From: an archaeon
GTDB taxonomy: Archaea > Nanobdellota > Nanobdellia > Woesearchaeales > GW2011-AR15
Reading direction: 5' to 3'
DNA length: 56,116 bases
Assembly (NCBI GenBank): GCA_018671515.1
Contig: JABHHN010000037.1
Span: 1 to 56,116, forward strand
Part shown: one piece after another, positions 9,025 through 17,140 of the stretch
Layout of the letters: every line of letters begins with the position of its first letter
Numbering within the stretch: the stretch's first letter is position 1
Notes under the pieces: generated by a model
Told to the model about the DNA's origin: nothing
Database searches by the model: none
What the model saw: only the letters and a program-made list of their open reading frames with translations
Translations under genes and position numbers: made by a program

Positions 9025-11337
9025 TTAAGAAGTTGATTTTCTACTTATTTGTCTTCTTTTGACTTCATCAAGAATCCACATTTCCCATTCCCTATATATT
9101 TCATCATAATCAAGAATTCCTGTTCGGGTTTTTACTTTTTCAGCAAATAAGTGGAATTTATCATTAGTTAAAATGACAAAAGGTGCTTCAAGCATATCAT
9201 CATCTTTGTGTTTGGTTGCAAGATCGAATACTTTTTGTTTCATCTTAGTTCTAAGCAGAACATTGTTCCAAACCATATCCCAATTTCCTGCAAAATCCGC
9301 AACTCCACCTGCAATAATTTTAAGAATTTCACTTTCTCCATTTATCAATTCATCAGTTGGTACAAGTTCATCTAGCTTTGCATCATATTTCATTAAATCC
9401 ATGAATCCACCTTCAAGCATAGGGTCATTTTCCCATTTTTTTCTTACTTCTGTGATTTGTGTAATTCTCCTAAATTTATGAAGACCATCTGCTGATTTAA
9501 TTGGTGATGCTATAACTATTAAATCCGTAGCTTTAAATGAAGTCTTTGGAACTCCAATGTCATTTACAACTCTGTCATATAAACCGTATGGTGAATCAGC
9601 ATGAATTGTACCTGCTACAACATTTGCTGCCGCACCAATCCTCATTGCTTCATATAATGCAATAGCTTCTTTTGATCTAACTTCTCCAATAATTAAAGAT
9701 GAATCTCCAAGTCTTAATGTAGATCTTATACCATCGGACGCGTCAACTTCACTTGTTCCTTTTGAAAGTGCTGATGCAACTTTAAGTGATTGGATGTTAA
9801 AACCTAAATTTCTCATAGAAGATACTGGAAGTTCCAAAGTATCTTCTAATGTTATTATTCTATAACGTCTCATGATTTCAACTAGAAGTGAAGATAGAAA
9901 TGAAGATTTTCCTGAACTTCTTGTTCCACAGATCATTAAAGTTCTAGTTCCATCAATTACAAAACTTAATAATCCTGCACCTAGGGCATTAATCATTTTA
10001 TATTTCATGAATAATGGAAGTGTCCATGGTTTATCTCTATGTCGTCTAAATGAATATGCAAGACCGGTAGGATTTAATGGTGCTGAAACAGCTGAAACTC
10101 TTGTTGAGGCACCAGGAAGCTCAAGTTCAGTATCAAGAATAGGATTTGCTTCATCAAGTGGTCTTCCTGAAATCATTCTTAATTTTGATGCCCAACTTTC
10201 TGCCTCAGTAGTAGTAGGGATAATATTAGTTTTGCAATCATCAAATTTTCCATGGACAATAAAAATTGGGACATGACCCATTGGACTATTTATGGAAACA
10301 TCCTGTATTTCTTGATCTTGAAGCAGTACTTCAATTAGACCAAATCCAACAGTATATCTGACAAGTATACTTGTTAAATTTTCAATTTCTTCTTCACGTA
10401 AAAGCATATTTCTATATGCTGATAATTCTTCAATTAAATCACGTCCAACGTTGAAAAATACTTCTCTCATTCTTTGAGGATCAATGAATTCTGATCTTTT
10501 TGGTTTATGTTCTGCCATGATTTTTCTAGCTGCATCAAGAAGTTCATATTTTTCTTCATCAAGCCTAAATTCAGGAGGCATTATATGGTATAATGTCTGT
10601 ACAGATTTATCAAGTCTGAAAACAGTGACTTCAGTAGTATCATTTGCAATAGTGTAATTTGCAATTTCTTCTCCACCTTTAGGGTAAGTAGCCATCAATT
10701 TTGTAAACATAAAATCAGGTTTTATTATTGGACTGAAAATTCTTCTATATACTTCTCGCTCTCCAGGGTCATATCCAGCTAAATATGGTTTTGCAATAAT
10801 TACAATTTTAGTATTTTCTAAATACCCTAATATATAATCTAAAACAAAAATGAATTTTCTTATACAATCATTTGAAGTTTTATCTACAGTCTTTTCTAAA
10901 ATTATTTTTTCATTTCTTTTTAGTCTTGTTAATTCAACATATGCACCAAGAGGATCTCTTATCAGGTCATGGAATATTATTGATTGAATTTGATTATACC
11001 AACCATCAGCAAATTTTTTACATGTTCCAAATGTTAAACCTTGGTAACTAAGCATGCTTTTTTCTTTAGTCAGATGCAGATATATTTTTGCAATCTCATT
11101 TAGCATCTCTGTCTGTTCATATTCATATTCAAATTCTCTTTTTTGACTAAATATTACTTTAGTTATTCCTCTAGATTGTGCTAGTTTTTCAATAGTCATA
11201 GACATGCATAAAGGGTTGTCTTCAATTGAGGGCAGAATATTTGTTTTAGTATAGTCAGCTCTAAGAATATTATCTTCCCCTTCTCTATCAATAGAATATT
11301 CAGGTTCTTGTGAATTTGATATTTTTTTTTCAGCCAT
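9025..11337 (-). CDS. FlaI/TadA-type secretion ATPase (VirB11-like)
   Basis: A 770-residue ATPase of the GspE/FlaI superfamily. The N-terminal ~400 residues are a family-specific domain. The ATPase core has Walker A GTRSSGKSS near residues 466-474, the Glu segment LEDTLELP, a Walker B-like SLIIGEVRSKEA, and a His box GTIHADSPYG near 577-586. It powers assembly of pilins through the FlaJ-type platform encoded nearby. An upstream in-frame Met at 11466 would overlap the divergent neighbour and add 43 tyrosine/phenylalanine-rich residues, so I choose the Met at 11337 (MAEKKI). This lies about 35-40 nt after a TATATAAA box on the minus strand. It is longer than typical FlaI (~550), with an extra C-terminal ~100 residues. 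Confidence 0.85.
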   Translation of the reverse strand: MAEKKISNSQEPEYSIDREGEDNILRADYTKTNILPSIEDNPLCMSMTIEKLAQSRGITKVIFSQKREFEYEYEQTEMLNEIAKIYLHLTKEKSMLSYQGLTFGTCKKFADGWYNQIQSIIFHDLIRDPLGAYVELTRLKRNEKIILEKTVDKTSNDCIRKFIFVLDYILGYLENTKIVIIAKPYLAGYDPGEREVYRRIFSPIIKPDFMFTKLMATYPKGGEEIANYTIANDTTEVTVFRLDKSVQTLYHIMPPEFRLDEEKYELLDAARKIMAEHKPKRSEFIDPQRMREVFFNVGRDLIEELSAYRNMLLREEEIENLTSILVRYTVGFGLIEVLLQDQEIQDVSINSPMGHVPIFIVHGKFDDCKTNIIPTTTEAESWASKLRMISGRPLDEANPILDTELELPGASTRVSAVSAPLNPTGLAYSFRRHRDKPWTLPLFMKYKMINALGAGLLSFVIDGTRTLMICGTRSSGKSSFLSSLLVEIMRRYRIITLEDTLELPVSSMRNLGFNIQSLKVASALSKGTSEVDASDGIRSTLRLGDSSLIIGEVRSKEAIALYEAMRIGAAANVVAGTIHADSPYGLYDRVVNDIGVPKTSFKATDLIVIASPIKSADGLHKFRRITQITEVRKKWENDPMLEGGFMDLMKYDAKLDELVPTDELINGESEILKIIAGGVADFAGNWDMVWNNVLLRTKMKQKVFDLATKHKDDDMLEAPFVILTNDKFHLFAEKVKTRTGILDYDEIYREWEMWILDEVKRRQISRKSTS

Positions 11338-11444
11338 ATTTACTTCATCATTTACTATAACAACAAATAATTTATATAGTATAACTATGTTATAAAGTTT
11401 ACGGGAGAAAAAATAAAAAATATACAATACGATATAATAATAAA

Positions 11445-11927
11445 ATGGCAGACCAAAAAAAACCAACTAATCCAAAACCAGTTGCAAAACCAAAAACTGG
11501 TGAAAAATCAATGGATTTATTTAAGCATAGTAATAAACCAATTGCATCTTCTATACCTCCAAAAATGGCTCAAGATATTAATGAGACATTAAGGAGATTA
11601 AGAATATTGGAGGAAAGATATTCTAATATTAGAAAAAAAACACAACTAGCTGAGCAGAATATGCTTGAAGATACAAATAATGTAACAGAAGATATTAAAC
11701 TTCTCAATATAAATCTTAAAGAACTTCGAAAAGAGATAAATGAAATTAGTGGAAAGATGAAGATATTAAATCAGGAAATAAGTTCAAGTGCTCAAAAAAG
11801 AGATTTAGATTTACTTAATAAATATATGAATTTTTGGGATCCTATGAATTTTATAAGTAGAGAAGAAGCAGCAAAAATAATTGAAGATATTTTAAATGAG
11901 ATAAAAATGGGAAGGAAAAAAATATAG
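11445..11927 (+). CDS. Coiled-coil protein beside the secretion ATPase
   Basis: A 160-residue soluble protein: a Lys/Pro-rich N-terminus (1-25), long helices with heptad-like spacing (about 40-125), then a short conserved-looking end (WDPMNFISREEAAKII). Such coiled-coil proteins accompany archaeal motor genes, where FlaC/FlaD-like proteins bridge parts of the cytoplasmic motor. That analogy rests on context and coil content only. It is divergent from the ATPase gene, with 107 nt between the starts and a TATA-like aaaatatac about 27 nt before this ATG. It is followed by another coiled-coil gene after 47 nt. Confidence 0.5.
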   Translation: MADQKKPTNPKPVAKPKTGEKSMDLFKHSNKPIASSIPPKMAQDINETLRRLRILEERYSNIRKKTQLAEQNMLEDTNNVTEDIKLLNINLKELRKEINEISGKMKILNQEISSSAQKRDLDLLNKYMNFWDPMNFISREEAAKIIEDILNEIKMGRKKI

Positions 11928-11974
11928 ATTAGAACAAAAATTATTTAAACAAGATTCAATAATATTAATATAAA

Positions 11975-12613
11975 ATGATAGGACAGCAACAAGAAGGGTC
12001 TACCATTACCCAAATAATGGATATGAAAAAACAAGGTCTATCCAATAATCAGATTATTCAAAATATGCAGAGAGCAGGTTTTACAAATTCTCAAATTTTT
12101 GATGCAATGAATCAGTTAGAGACAAAGAATGCAGTAGATAATTTGGTTCCTATGAATCAATTAACACCACAAGGTAATGCTCCTTTTCCACCTGGAATGG
12201 GTCAATCAATGCCACCGCCTATGCAGAATAATCAAATGCCTCCACAAAATCCAGCTCAACAAGCAGTTGCAAAAAGCGATTCTACGGTAAAGACTGAAGA
12301 ATTGATAGAAGCAATCATTGATGAAAAATGGAGTGATCTTATCAATAATGTCCAAAAAATAGTAGAATGGAAAAATAGGGCAGAGACAAGAATATCTTCA
12401 CTAGAAATGAAAATTGAGAATCTAAAAGATGGTTTTGATCAATTAAATAAAGCAGTCATTGGAAAAATTAGTGATTATGATTCACATATTTTGGATGTTG
12501 GTACAGAAATTAAAGCAATGGAGAAAGTATTTTCAAAAGTATTACCTTCATTTACTGAAAATGTTCATGATTTGACAAGAATTACTGAAGATTTGAAAAA
12601 AGGAATCAAGTAG
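11975..12613 (+). CDS. Protein with UBA-like N-terminus, Pro/Gln linker and coiled coil
   Basis: A 212-residue protein with three parts. Residues ~1-50 are helical with a repeated 'KKQGLSNNQIIQNMQRAGFTNSQI' style pattern, reminiscent of small three-helix (UBA/SHOCT-like) adaptors. Residues ~57-97 are rich in Pro, Gln, Asn and Met, a flexible linker. Residues ~105-212 are a coiled coil. It follows another coiled-coil gene in the pilus-motor region, so a cytoplasmic adaptor for that machine is plausible but unproven. No named family is assigned. Confidence 0.5.
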   Translation: MIGQQQEGSTITQIMDMKKQGLSNNQIIQNMQRAGFTNSQIFDAMNQLETKNAVDNLVPMNQLTPQGNAPFPPGMGQSMPPPMQNNQMPPQNPAQQAVAKSDSTVKTEELIEAIIDEKWSDLINNVQKIVEWKNRAETRISSLEMKIENLKDGFDQLNKAVIGKISDYDSHILDVGTEIKAMEKVFSKVLPSFTENVHDLTRITEDLKKGIK

Positions 12614-12680
12614 AGTTTTATTTTTTTATATAATATTTTTATTGTGAAATTTATTTACTTCTTGAATTATTAATGCGTGA

Positions 12681-12740
12681 TATAGCAAGCCAGTTCTTGT
12701 CTTGCAAGGGAATTGTGCACGGGATGAAATCACGTGCTAA
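12681..12740 (+). repeat. Two-hairpin dispersed element, copy 1
   Basis: It begins TATAGCAAG. Hairpin 1 is GCAAG/CUUGC, then a pyrimidine mismatch, CA/UG and a GUUCU loop. Hairpin 2 is GCACG/CGUGC, then a G-A mismatch, GAU/AUC and a GAA loop. The same design occurs at 20132-20192 and 37207-37270 with compensating changes. This copy lies in the gap between two convergent genes. Its function is unknown. Confidence 0.6.
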
Positions 12741-12829
12741 GAAATAAATAATATTGATTAATATTATTTAATATAAGATGAATTAATTATATTGGAAAAG
12801 TTACAAATTAAAATGTATTAAGAAAATAC

Positions 12830-13411
12830 TTATCCCATTTTTGTTATGTACATTGCAGCCATAGATAGTATGAAGAATACAAGAATCAATGAAAGCACTT
12901 TAGGATGAAATAATGTAGCACCTAAATTTTGACTAAAATCATCGGATGCTACGTCTCCTGTTCCTGCTGCTTGAGTAGCTGCTAAACTGATAGATTCATT
13001 GCCTCCACCTAAAAATGGTCCAACATTCTGACCTACTGAATTTGATACTCCTAGTGCTATAATTACTAAACTTATTACGAATACAAAGTTATACCATGTA
13101 CCCATATAACCCATGGTTTTTAACCAAGATATTGGATCAGCACCAACAAAAACAGTAATACCTATTAATATCATTACAAATGCAATAATTACAAAAGTAA
13201 TCCATGGAATAATATATCTTATAGCATCTATTGCTCCTTTATTAAATATGAATATCATTCCTATTGCAAATGCAATAGTGAAATTTAATGAAGAGTTTCC
13301 TCCAAAAACTTTTCTTGCAGTTAAAATTGCATATATTGCAACTATTATAAATAATAGTACAAAAATAGAAGAAAAATTGTCTAAAAAAGCAAAATCAAAG
13401 AGTGTTGCCAT
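12830..13411 (-). CDS. Polytopic membrane protein, paralogue 3 of 3
   Basis: A 193-residue protein with about six hydrophobic segments and a short soluble loop around residues 125-155. Near the N-terminus it has FVLLFIIVAIYAIL then KVFG, aligning with LPFLLIFTIAFAVL...SILG and LPFILVFTMIYAIL...KVFG in the two upstream genes, so the three look like a tandem paralogous set. It is the last gene of the minus-strand operon, 1 nt after the previous stop. No known family is recalled. Context next to the secretion ATPase and coiled-coil genes suggests a membrane partner of the type IV-like apparatus. Confidence 0.6.
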   Translation of the reverse strand: MATLFDFAFLDNFSSIFVLLFIIVAIYAILTARKVFGGNSSLNFTIAFAIGMIFIFNKGAIDAIRYIIPWITFVIIAFVMILIGITVFVGADPISWLKTMGYMGTWYNFVFVISLVIIALGVSNSVGQNVGPFLGGGNESISLAATQAAGTGDVASDDFSQNLGATLFHPKVLSLILVFFILSMAAMYITKMG

Positions 13412-13412
13412 C

Positions 13413-14003
13413 TTATTTCTTACCTAGTGCTCCTCCAAATAATTTGTTGACTGTTTCTCTGGTAGTCTCTCTTTTATCTGTAGGATCTTTTGGTTCTTTT
13501 GTTATGAACCAAATCACTATTCCAAATATTAGTAATGTCAATACTAGTGATTGAGTTTCAGGATCATTAAGCCAACTAAGCCAATTAGGTAGACCATGCA
13601 TACCTGTTGCTGAAGTAAATATGTATATAACAATTAAAAATGCACCAATTACAATAAATCCTGCTGCATCTGTTCCAATGAAGCTTATGTCTTTTCCGAA
13701 TACACCAATTAATAATAAAACCATCATACCTGCTACCATTACTAAACCAACATTTGGTATTGCTCTATTTATTATGTTTATTGGGTCTGCACCATCAGGA
13801 TATTGATTAAGTACATGAGGGATAATTGCAGATAGTGCAATTACAAAAGCTACAATTTTATTGTATGGTCTTCTATTATCTCCTAAAATACTTGATTTTT
13901 GTAAAACTGCAAAAGCAATTGTAAATATCAATAAAAATGGTAATAGTACATCTATTAGACCATAACTTTCAAGCATTTGAATCATTTCAGGAAATGTCGC
14001 CAT
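13413..14003 (-). CDS. Polytopic membrane protein, paralogue 2 of 3
   Basis: A 196-residue protein with about five to six hydrophobic segments and a charged cytoplasmic-type tail (EPKDPTDKRETTRE...). The N-terminal signature YGLIDVLLPFLLIFTIAF is nearly the same as IGIYDVVLPFILVFTMIY in paralogue 1, and both follow with a short stretch ending in a Gly. It lies 6 nt after paralogue 1 and 1 nt before paralogue 3, so all three should be made together. The function is unknown, and no catalytic residues stand out. Retention of three copies suggests a hetero-oligomer in the membrane. Confidence 0.6.
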   Translation of the reverse strand: MATFPEMIQMLESYGLIDVLLPFLLIFTIAFAVLQKSSILGDNRRPYNKIVAFVIALSAIIPHVLNQYPDGADPINIINRAIPNVGLVMVAGMMVLLLIGVFGKDISFIGTDAAGFIVIGAFLIVIYIFTSATGMHGLPNWLSWLNDPETQSLVLTLLIFGIVIWFITKEPKDPTDKRETTRETVNKLFGGALGKK

Positions 14004-14009
14004 ATTTAA

Positions 14010-14621
14010 TCAATCCTCGTTACCTTCTTCAATATCTTTAATTTTTTTCTTTCTTTTAGCTTCAGCTGTGTCAGGATTGGAGGTAATTGCTCCAATAGCC
14101 CCGATCATTATTAGCATAAGTATTAATGCTCCAAAAGCAGCATTATCAATATTCTTGACAATAAACTCATATATAAAGTTTAGCCATGGGACGTCATCTT
14201 TTGTGTGTATTGAATTTAAAAAAATAAATATGGTTCCTGCAATCATTAGTCCTGTAAGTCCATTTCTATAACCTTTTTGAAGTTTAAATTCTTTTTCACC
14301 AGTATGAAATACACCAGTAAGCATTAATATACAAACACCTAACAATAGTAATAGTATAATTTGAGCTAAGATTCTATTTACTGCTGCAACAATTTGTGTA
14401 CTTGCAACAACTAAGAATGCTGTTACGAAAGCAAACATACTATTTAGGTTTTTTCTTGTTGTTTCCGTTCCATCACTTAATTTTTCAACACCGAAAACTT
14501 TGGACTTTTCAAGGATTGCATAAATCATTGTAAAAACTAAAATGAAGGGAAGCACAACATCATATATTCCTATGTCATTTAGAAATGCTATCGATCCACG
14601 TAGAGCTGACGGTTCTGCCAT
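14010..14621 (-). CDS. Polytopic membrane protein, paralogue 1 of 3 (operon head)
   Basis: A 203-residue protein with about six hydrophobic segments and a very charged C-terminus (KRKKKIKDIEEGNED). It shares the DVVLPFILVF...AIL.K..VFG signature with the next two genes. A minus-strand TTTATATA box at 14644-14651 lies 23-30 nt before the ATG, giving a leaderless transcript for the three-gene operon. It is probably a membrane component of the nearby pilus/secretion system, on context only. Confidence 0.6.
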   Translation of the reverse strand: MAEPSALRGSIAFLNDIGIYDVVLPFILVFTMIYAILEKSKVFGVEKLSDGTETTRKNLNSMFAFVTAFLVVASTQIVAAVNRILAQIILLLLLGVCILMLTGVFHTGEKEFKLQKGYRNGLTGLMIAGTIFIFLNSIHTKDDVPWLNFIYEFIVKNIDNAAFGALILMLIMIGAIGAITSNPDTAEAKRKKKIKDIEEGNED

Positions 14622-14643
14622 ACTAATAAAAGTGCTGGAAATG

Positions 14644-14651
14644 TATATAAA
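14644..14651 (-). promoter_or_regulatory. TATA box of the three-paralogue membrane operon
   Basis: TTTATATA on the minus strand, 30 nt before the start codon at 14621. It faces the divergent TATA box of the translin gene across a short shared gap. Confidence 0.6.
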
Positions 14652-14712
14652 TCTTTCTATAAGTAATTGGGTTAGAAAAATGATAATATTTAATTTAAAT
14701 CTATAAATTAAA

Positions 14713-14720
14713 TTTATATA
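14713..14720 (+). promoter_or_regulatory. TATA box of the translin operon
   Basis: AAATTTATATAAG with its TTTATATA 34 nt before the ATG at 14747. The spacing allows a leaderless or very short leader transcript. Confidence 0.58.
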
Positions 14721-14746
14721 AGCTATCTTCTTTCCTTTATTTTAAG

Positions 14747-15322
14747 ATGTTAGATGAAAAAGAATTTTTAAAAATATCAAAAGAGCTAGAAGAAGAAGAT
14801 AAGCTAAGAGAATATGTAATCGTTGAATCAAGAAAGATACTAAAGCATTCAAAAAAGGCAATAAATCATGTTCATAATGATAAAATGTCTGAAGCAAAAG
14901 ATGAATTGGATGCAGCAAAAAAAGTCATTTCAAGTATTGAAAAATCAATTATTGGGAAAGATCCTAAAACAAATAGTTTTAGATCATCTTTGGAAGAATA
15001 TGCAGAAGGTTTAACTTTTTATCATTTTGTAAAAGATAAAAAAATACTGACAAAAGAAGAAATTGGTGTTAAAACAGAAACATATCTGCTTGGTTTATCA
15101 GATTTAACTGGTGAATTAGGAAGAAGAGCAGTATATTTGACAACAAAAGGAAAGTATAAAGATGTTAAAAAAATATATGAGGCTGTTGTGATGATATATG
15201 ATGGTTTTTTAAATTTCTCTCTAAGAAATGGTGAGTTAAGAAAAAAATATGATTCTATAAAATGGAATCTCAAAAAAATTGAAGAGATTTTATATGATCT
15301 AAAAATAAGGGATAAAATATGA
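14747..15322 (+). CDS. Archaeal translin-family RNA/DNA-binding protein
   Basis: A 191-residue, all-helical protein matching archaeal translin: GLSDLTGELGRRAVYLTTKGKY followed by the C-terminal RKKYDSIKWNLKKIEEILYDLKIR. Translins form octameric shells that bind single-stranded nucleic acids, and with TRAX they degrade RNA in eukaryotes. Archaeal members act alone, and at least one is a nuclease. Key acidic residues cannot be assigned confidently here. It heads a likely operon: its stop overlaps the next start by 4 nt (ATGA). Confidence 0.85.
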   Translation: MLDEKEFLKISKELEEEDKLREYVIVESRKILKHSKKAINHVHNDKMSEAKDELDAAKKVISSIEKSIIGKDPKTNSFRSSLEEYAEGLTFYHFVKDKKILTKEEIGVKTETYLLGLSDLTGELGRRAVYLTTKGKYKDVKKIYEAVVMIYDGFLNFSLRNGELRKKYDSIKWNLKKIEEILYDLKIRDKI

Positions 15323-15810
15323 CATTTAATGAAAATATAAGTAGATTAAAAGAAAGCAAGATTTTTTTAGAATGGCAAAAAGAGCACGTAGATGCGTATC
15401 TTACACATTGTTTTTTTATGAAAGACAAGATGGTTGAACCTGAATGGCAAATAGGATATTATAATCCTGGTACTGATTTGATTTCAACTTTTGTTATTGG
15501 TGAAAAAATTATAATGAATCCTGATTCAGAAGCATTGAAAAAAGAAGGTATGGTGGATAAATTAGACATTAGTAAAGTAAAAAAAGATTATGTAGATGCA
15601 TTTGAATTAGCAAATAAGGTTCAAGTTGAAGAGTTTAAAACACACACACCAATGAAAAAAATATTCATATTACAAAACATTGAAGGTAAACAAATATGGA
15701 ATGTTACTTATGTTACAAATACTTTTAATACTTTAAATATTAAAATTGATTCCGAGACAGGTGAAATAATTTCAAAAAAACTATTATCAATATTTAAAGT
15801 GGAAAAATAA
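15319..15810 (+). CDS. Small protein with PepSY-like C-terminus
   Basis: A 163-residue soluble protein. The end (IWNVTYVTNTFNTLNIKIDS, then ETGEIIS) has the strand-turn pattern of PepSY-like domains, where a W/V..Y strand leads to a D..TGE(I/L) hairpin; these domains often bind or inhibit proteins. The N-terminal half (EWQKEHVDAYLTHCFF, WQIGYYNP) is not recognised. The ATG overlaps the translin stop, so the two are translationally coupled. It lacks a signal peptide, unlike most PepSY proteins. The function is open. Confidence 0.5.
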   Translation: MTFNENISRLKESKIFLEWQKEHVDAYLTHCFFMKDKMVEPEWQIGYYNPGTDLISTFVIGEKIIMNPDSEALKKEGMVDKLDISKVKKDYVDAFELANKVQVEEFKTHTPMKKIFILQNIEGKQIWNVTYVTNTFNTLNIKIDSETGEIISKKLLSIFKVEK

Positions 15811-15826
15811 GGATCTAAAAAAAAGA

Positions 15827-16180
15827 ATGACCAAGATAAAATTATTTGATAAGTTAAGAAGCAAATTTGTGCATTCAAAGATATTCTATCAGAGAGCTTT
15901 AGGATATATTAGTATAATTAATAGCAGTATGATTTTATTTTTATTTTTGAGTAATTTGGAAAAATATGGTATTGATATTGATTTAAAAAACTGGTTTGTT
16001 CCTCTTTTGATTATTGGTGTTATAGGATTGATTTTTGTTGGATACATGGAAGATAAATTAGGAATATTTACAGCTGAAAGTGGTGCAAGAACCAAAAGAA
16101 ATCCACAGATGCAAATGATAATTGATAAACTTGAAGCAATAGAAAAAGATGTTGAAGAAATCAAGAATAAACGTGAATGA
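15827..16180 (+). CDS. Small membrane protein with C-terminal coiled coil
   Basis: A 117-residue protein with a basic N-terminus (1-22), two hydrophobic segments (about 27-46 and 57-75), a short YMEDKLG linker and a helical charged tail (about 95-117, LEAIEKDVEEIKNK). No family is known to me. It is the third gene of the translin run, 16 nt after the previous stop, and probably co-transcribed. Confidence 0.5.
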   Translation: MTKIKLFDKLRSKFVHSKIFYQRALGYISIINSSMILFLFLSNLEKYGIDIDLKNWFVPLLIIGVIGLIFVGYMEDKLGIFTAESGARTKRNPQMQMIIDKLEAIEKDVEEIKNKRE

Positions 16181-16311
16181 TTTTAATTCCTTTGCAATGA
16201 CTTCCTTTAAAAATTTTATACAATTAAAACATATATTTTGAAAATCAATATAATTTATATATGCAAATATTACAGTAAATAATAAGTAAAAATTATCTAA
16301 AATTTTGACTA

Positions 16312-16317
16312 GGTGAA
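16312..16317 (+). promoter_or_regulatory. GGTGAA ribosome binding site of dut
   Basis: GGTGAA 8 nt before the dut ATG. A TATA-like ATTTATATATG lies further up (about 16252-16262), so dut should have a leader of roughly 40-50 nt, unlike the leaderless genes around it. Confidence 0.5.
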
Positions 16318-16325
16318 TTAAAAAT

Positions 16326-16754
16326 ATGGTAGATGTAAAAATAAATAAATTAGACGATTCTATGACAACTCCTCATTATGCACATGAAGGGGATGCAGGA
16401 ATTGATCTTCGATCAAGTGAAGAAGTTACAATTAAACCAATGGAAACAAAAATTGTCAAAACTGGACTAAAAATGGCTATTCCTAAAGGATATGTTGGTT
16501 TAGTTTGGGATAAAAGTGGATATGCTGCTAAAAAATCAATGACTACAATGGCTGGAGTAATTGATTCAGGATATAGAGGAGAAATTGGTGTAGTTATGAA
16601 AAATCTTGGTGAAGAAGAATTTGCAATTTCAAAAAATATGAAAATAGCACAGATTTTAATTCAGCCAATAACTAGAGCAAATTTAATTCTTGTTGATTCT
16701 TTAGAGGACACAGTAAGAAGTGAAGGCGGATTTGGAAGCACAGGTACACACTAA
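16326..16754 (+). CDS. dut: dUTP diphosphatase
   Basis: A 142-residue trimeric-type dUTPase with all five motifs in order: I HEGDAGIDL (20-28), II DKSGYA (58-63), III GVIDSGYRGEIGVVMKN (76-92), IV KIAQILIQP, V RSEGGFGSTG at the C-terminus. The enzyme hydrolyses dUTP to dUMP and diphosphate. It keeps uracil out of DNA and feeds dTMP synthesis. Motif II has DKS where many members have a GRS or PRS. Thymidylate kinase and dCMP deaminase lie within 4 kb, so this is a pyrimidine deoxynucleotide neighbourhood, although on mixed strands. Confidence 0.95.
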   Translation: MVDVKINKLDDSMTTPHYAHEGDAGIDLRSSEEVTIKPMETKIVKTGLKMAIPKGYVGLVWDKSGYAAKKSMTTMAGVIDSGYRGEIGVVMKNLGEEEFAISKNMKIAQILIQPITRANLILVDSLEDTVRSEGGFGSTGTH

Positions 16755-16755
16755 A

Positions 16756-16902
16756 ATGTCAACTGAAGAAAATAACAAAAGAAAAGGTACGACAATTAGT
16801 TATAAATCAATGATTTCATCAAAATCACTTAGTTCTTTTTTTCCATCAGAAGAAAAAAAATCTGAAGAAAAAAACCTTAAGAAAGATCTTGAAAAAGAAT
16901 AA
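16756..16902 (+). CDS. Small Ser/Lys/Glu-rich protein after dut
   Basis: A 48-residue ORF starting one base after the dut stop (TAAA-ATG). The sequence is low complexity: an N-terminal TEENNKRKG, a middle serine cluster (SSKSLSSFF) and an alternating Lys/Glu tail. There is no known family. The tight spacing and good start suggest it is translated with dut, but the composition alone does not prove it is a gene. Confidence 0.4.
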   Translation: MSTEENNKRKGTTISYKSMISSKSLSSFFPSEEKKSEEKNLKKDLEKE

Positions 16903-16931
16903 CTACTTATAAGTGGTTAAAAATAGAAAGA

Positions 16932-16939
16932 TTTATATA
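16932..16939 (+). promoter_or_regulatory. TATA box of the 53-residue CxxC protein gene
   Basis: TTTATATA exactly 30 nt before the ATG at 16962. This spacing recurs before several other genes here and marks a leaderless transcript. Confidence 0.58.
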
Positions 16940-16961
16940 CTACTTATCTATATTTTATTAT

Positions 16962-17123
16962 ATGGCATTTTATCATAAAGATATTAAAGATAAATGGAAG
17001 AAGTGTGAGCATAGGACTATAAATTTTTGTAATATAAATGATAGACTTATAGAGACACCTCTTGCAATGGTAACTAATTGTGGTAATTGTATTGCTAATC
17101 AGAAAGAACCAAATATTTTCTAG
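16962..17123 (+). CDS. 53-residue Cys-containing small protein, leaderless
   Basis: A short ORF beginning MAFYHKDIKDKWKKCEHRT, with cysteines at 15, 23, 40 and 43 (the last pair CGNC) and a histidine at 17. Four Cys in two groups suggest a metal-binding (zinc-ribbon-like) mini-protein. Support for reality is the TTTATATA box exactly 30 nt upstream and the ordinary composition. It is convergent with the SleB-like gene, 17 nt away. It is not a recognised family. Confidence 0.5.
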   Translation: MAFYHKDIKDKWKKCEHRTINFCNINDRLIETPLAMVTNCGNCIANQKEPNIF

Positions 17124-17140
17124 GGGTTTAATTTTATTTT

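Noticed and set aside
11338-11466. N-terminal extension of the FlaI-type ATPase
   Set aside because: The 43 extra residues are hydrophobic and tyrosine-rich, overlap the start and promoter of the divergent gene, and lie upstream of the likely TATA box; MAEKKI at 11337 is the better start.
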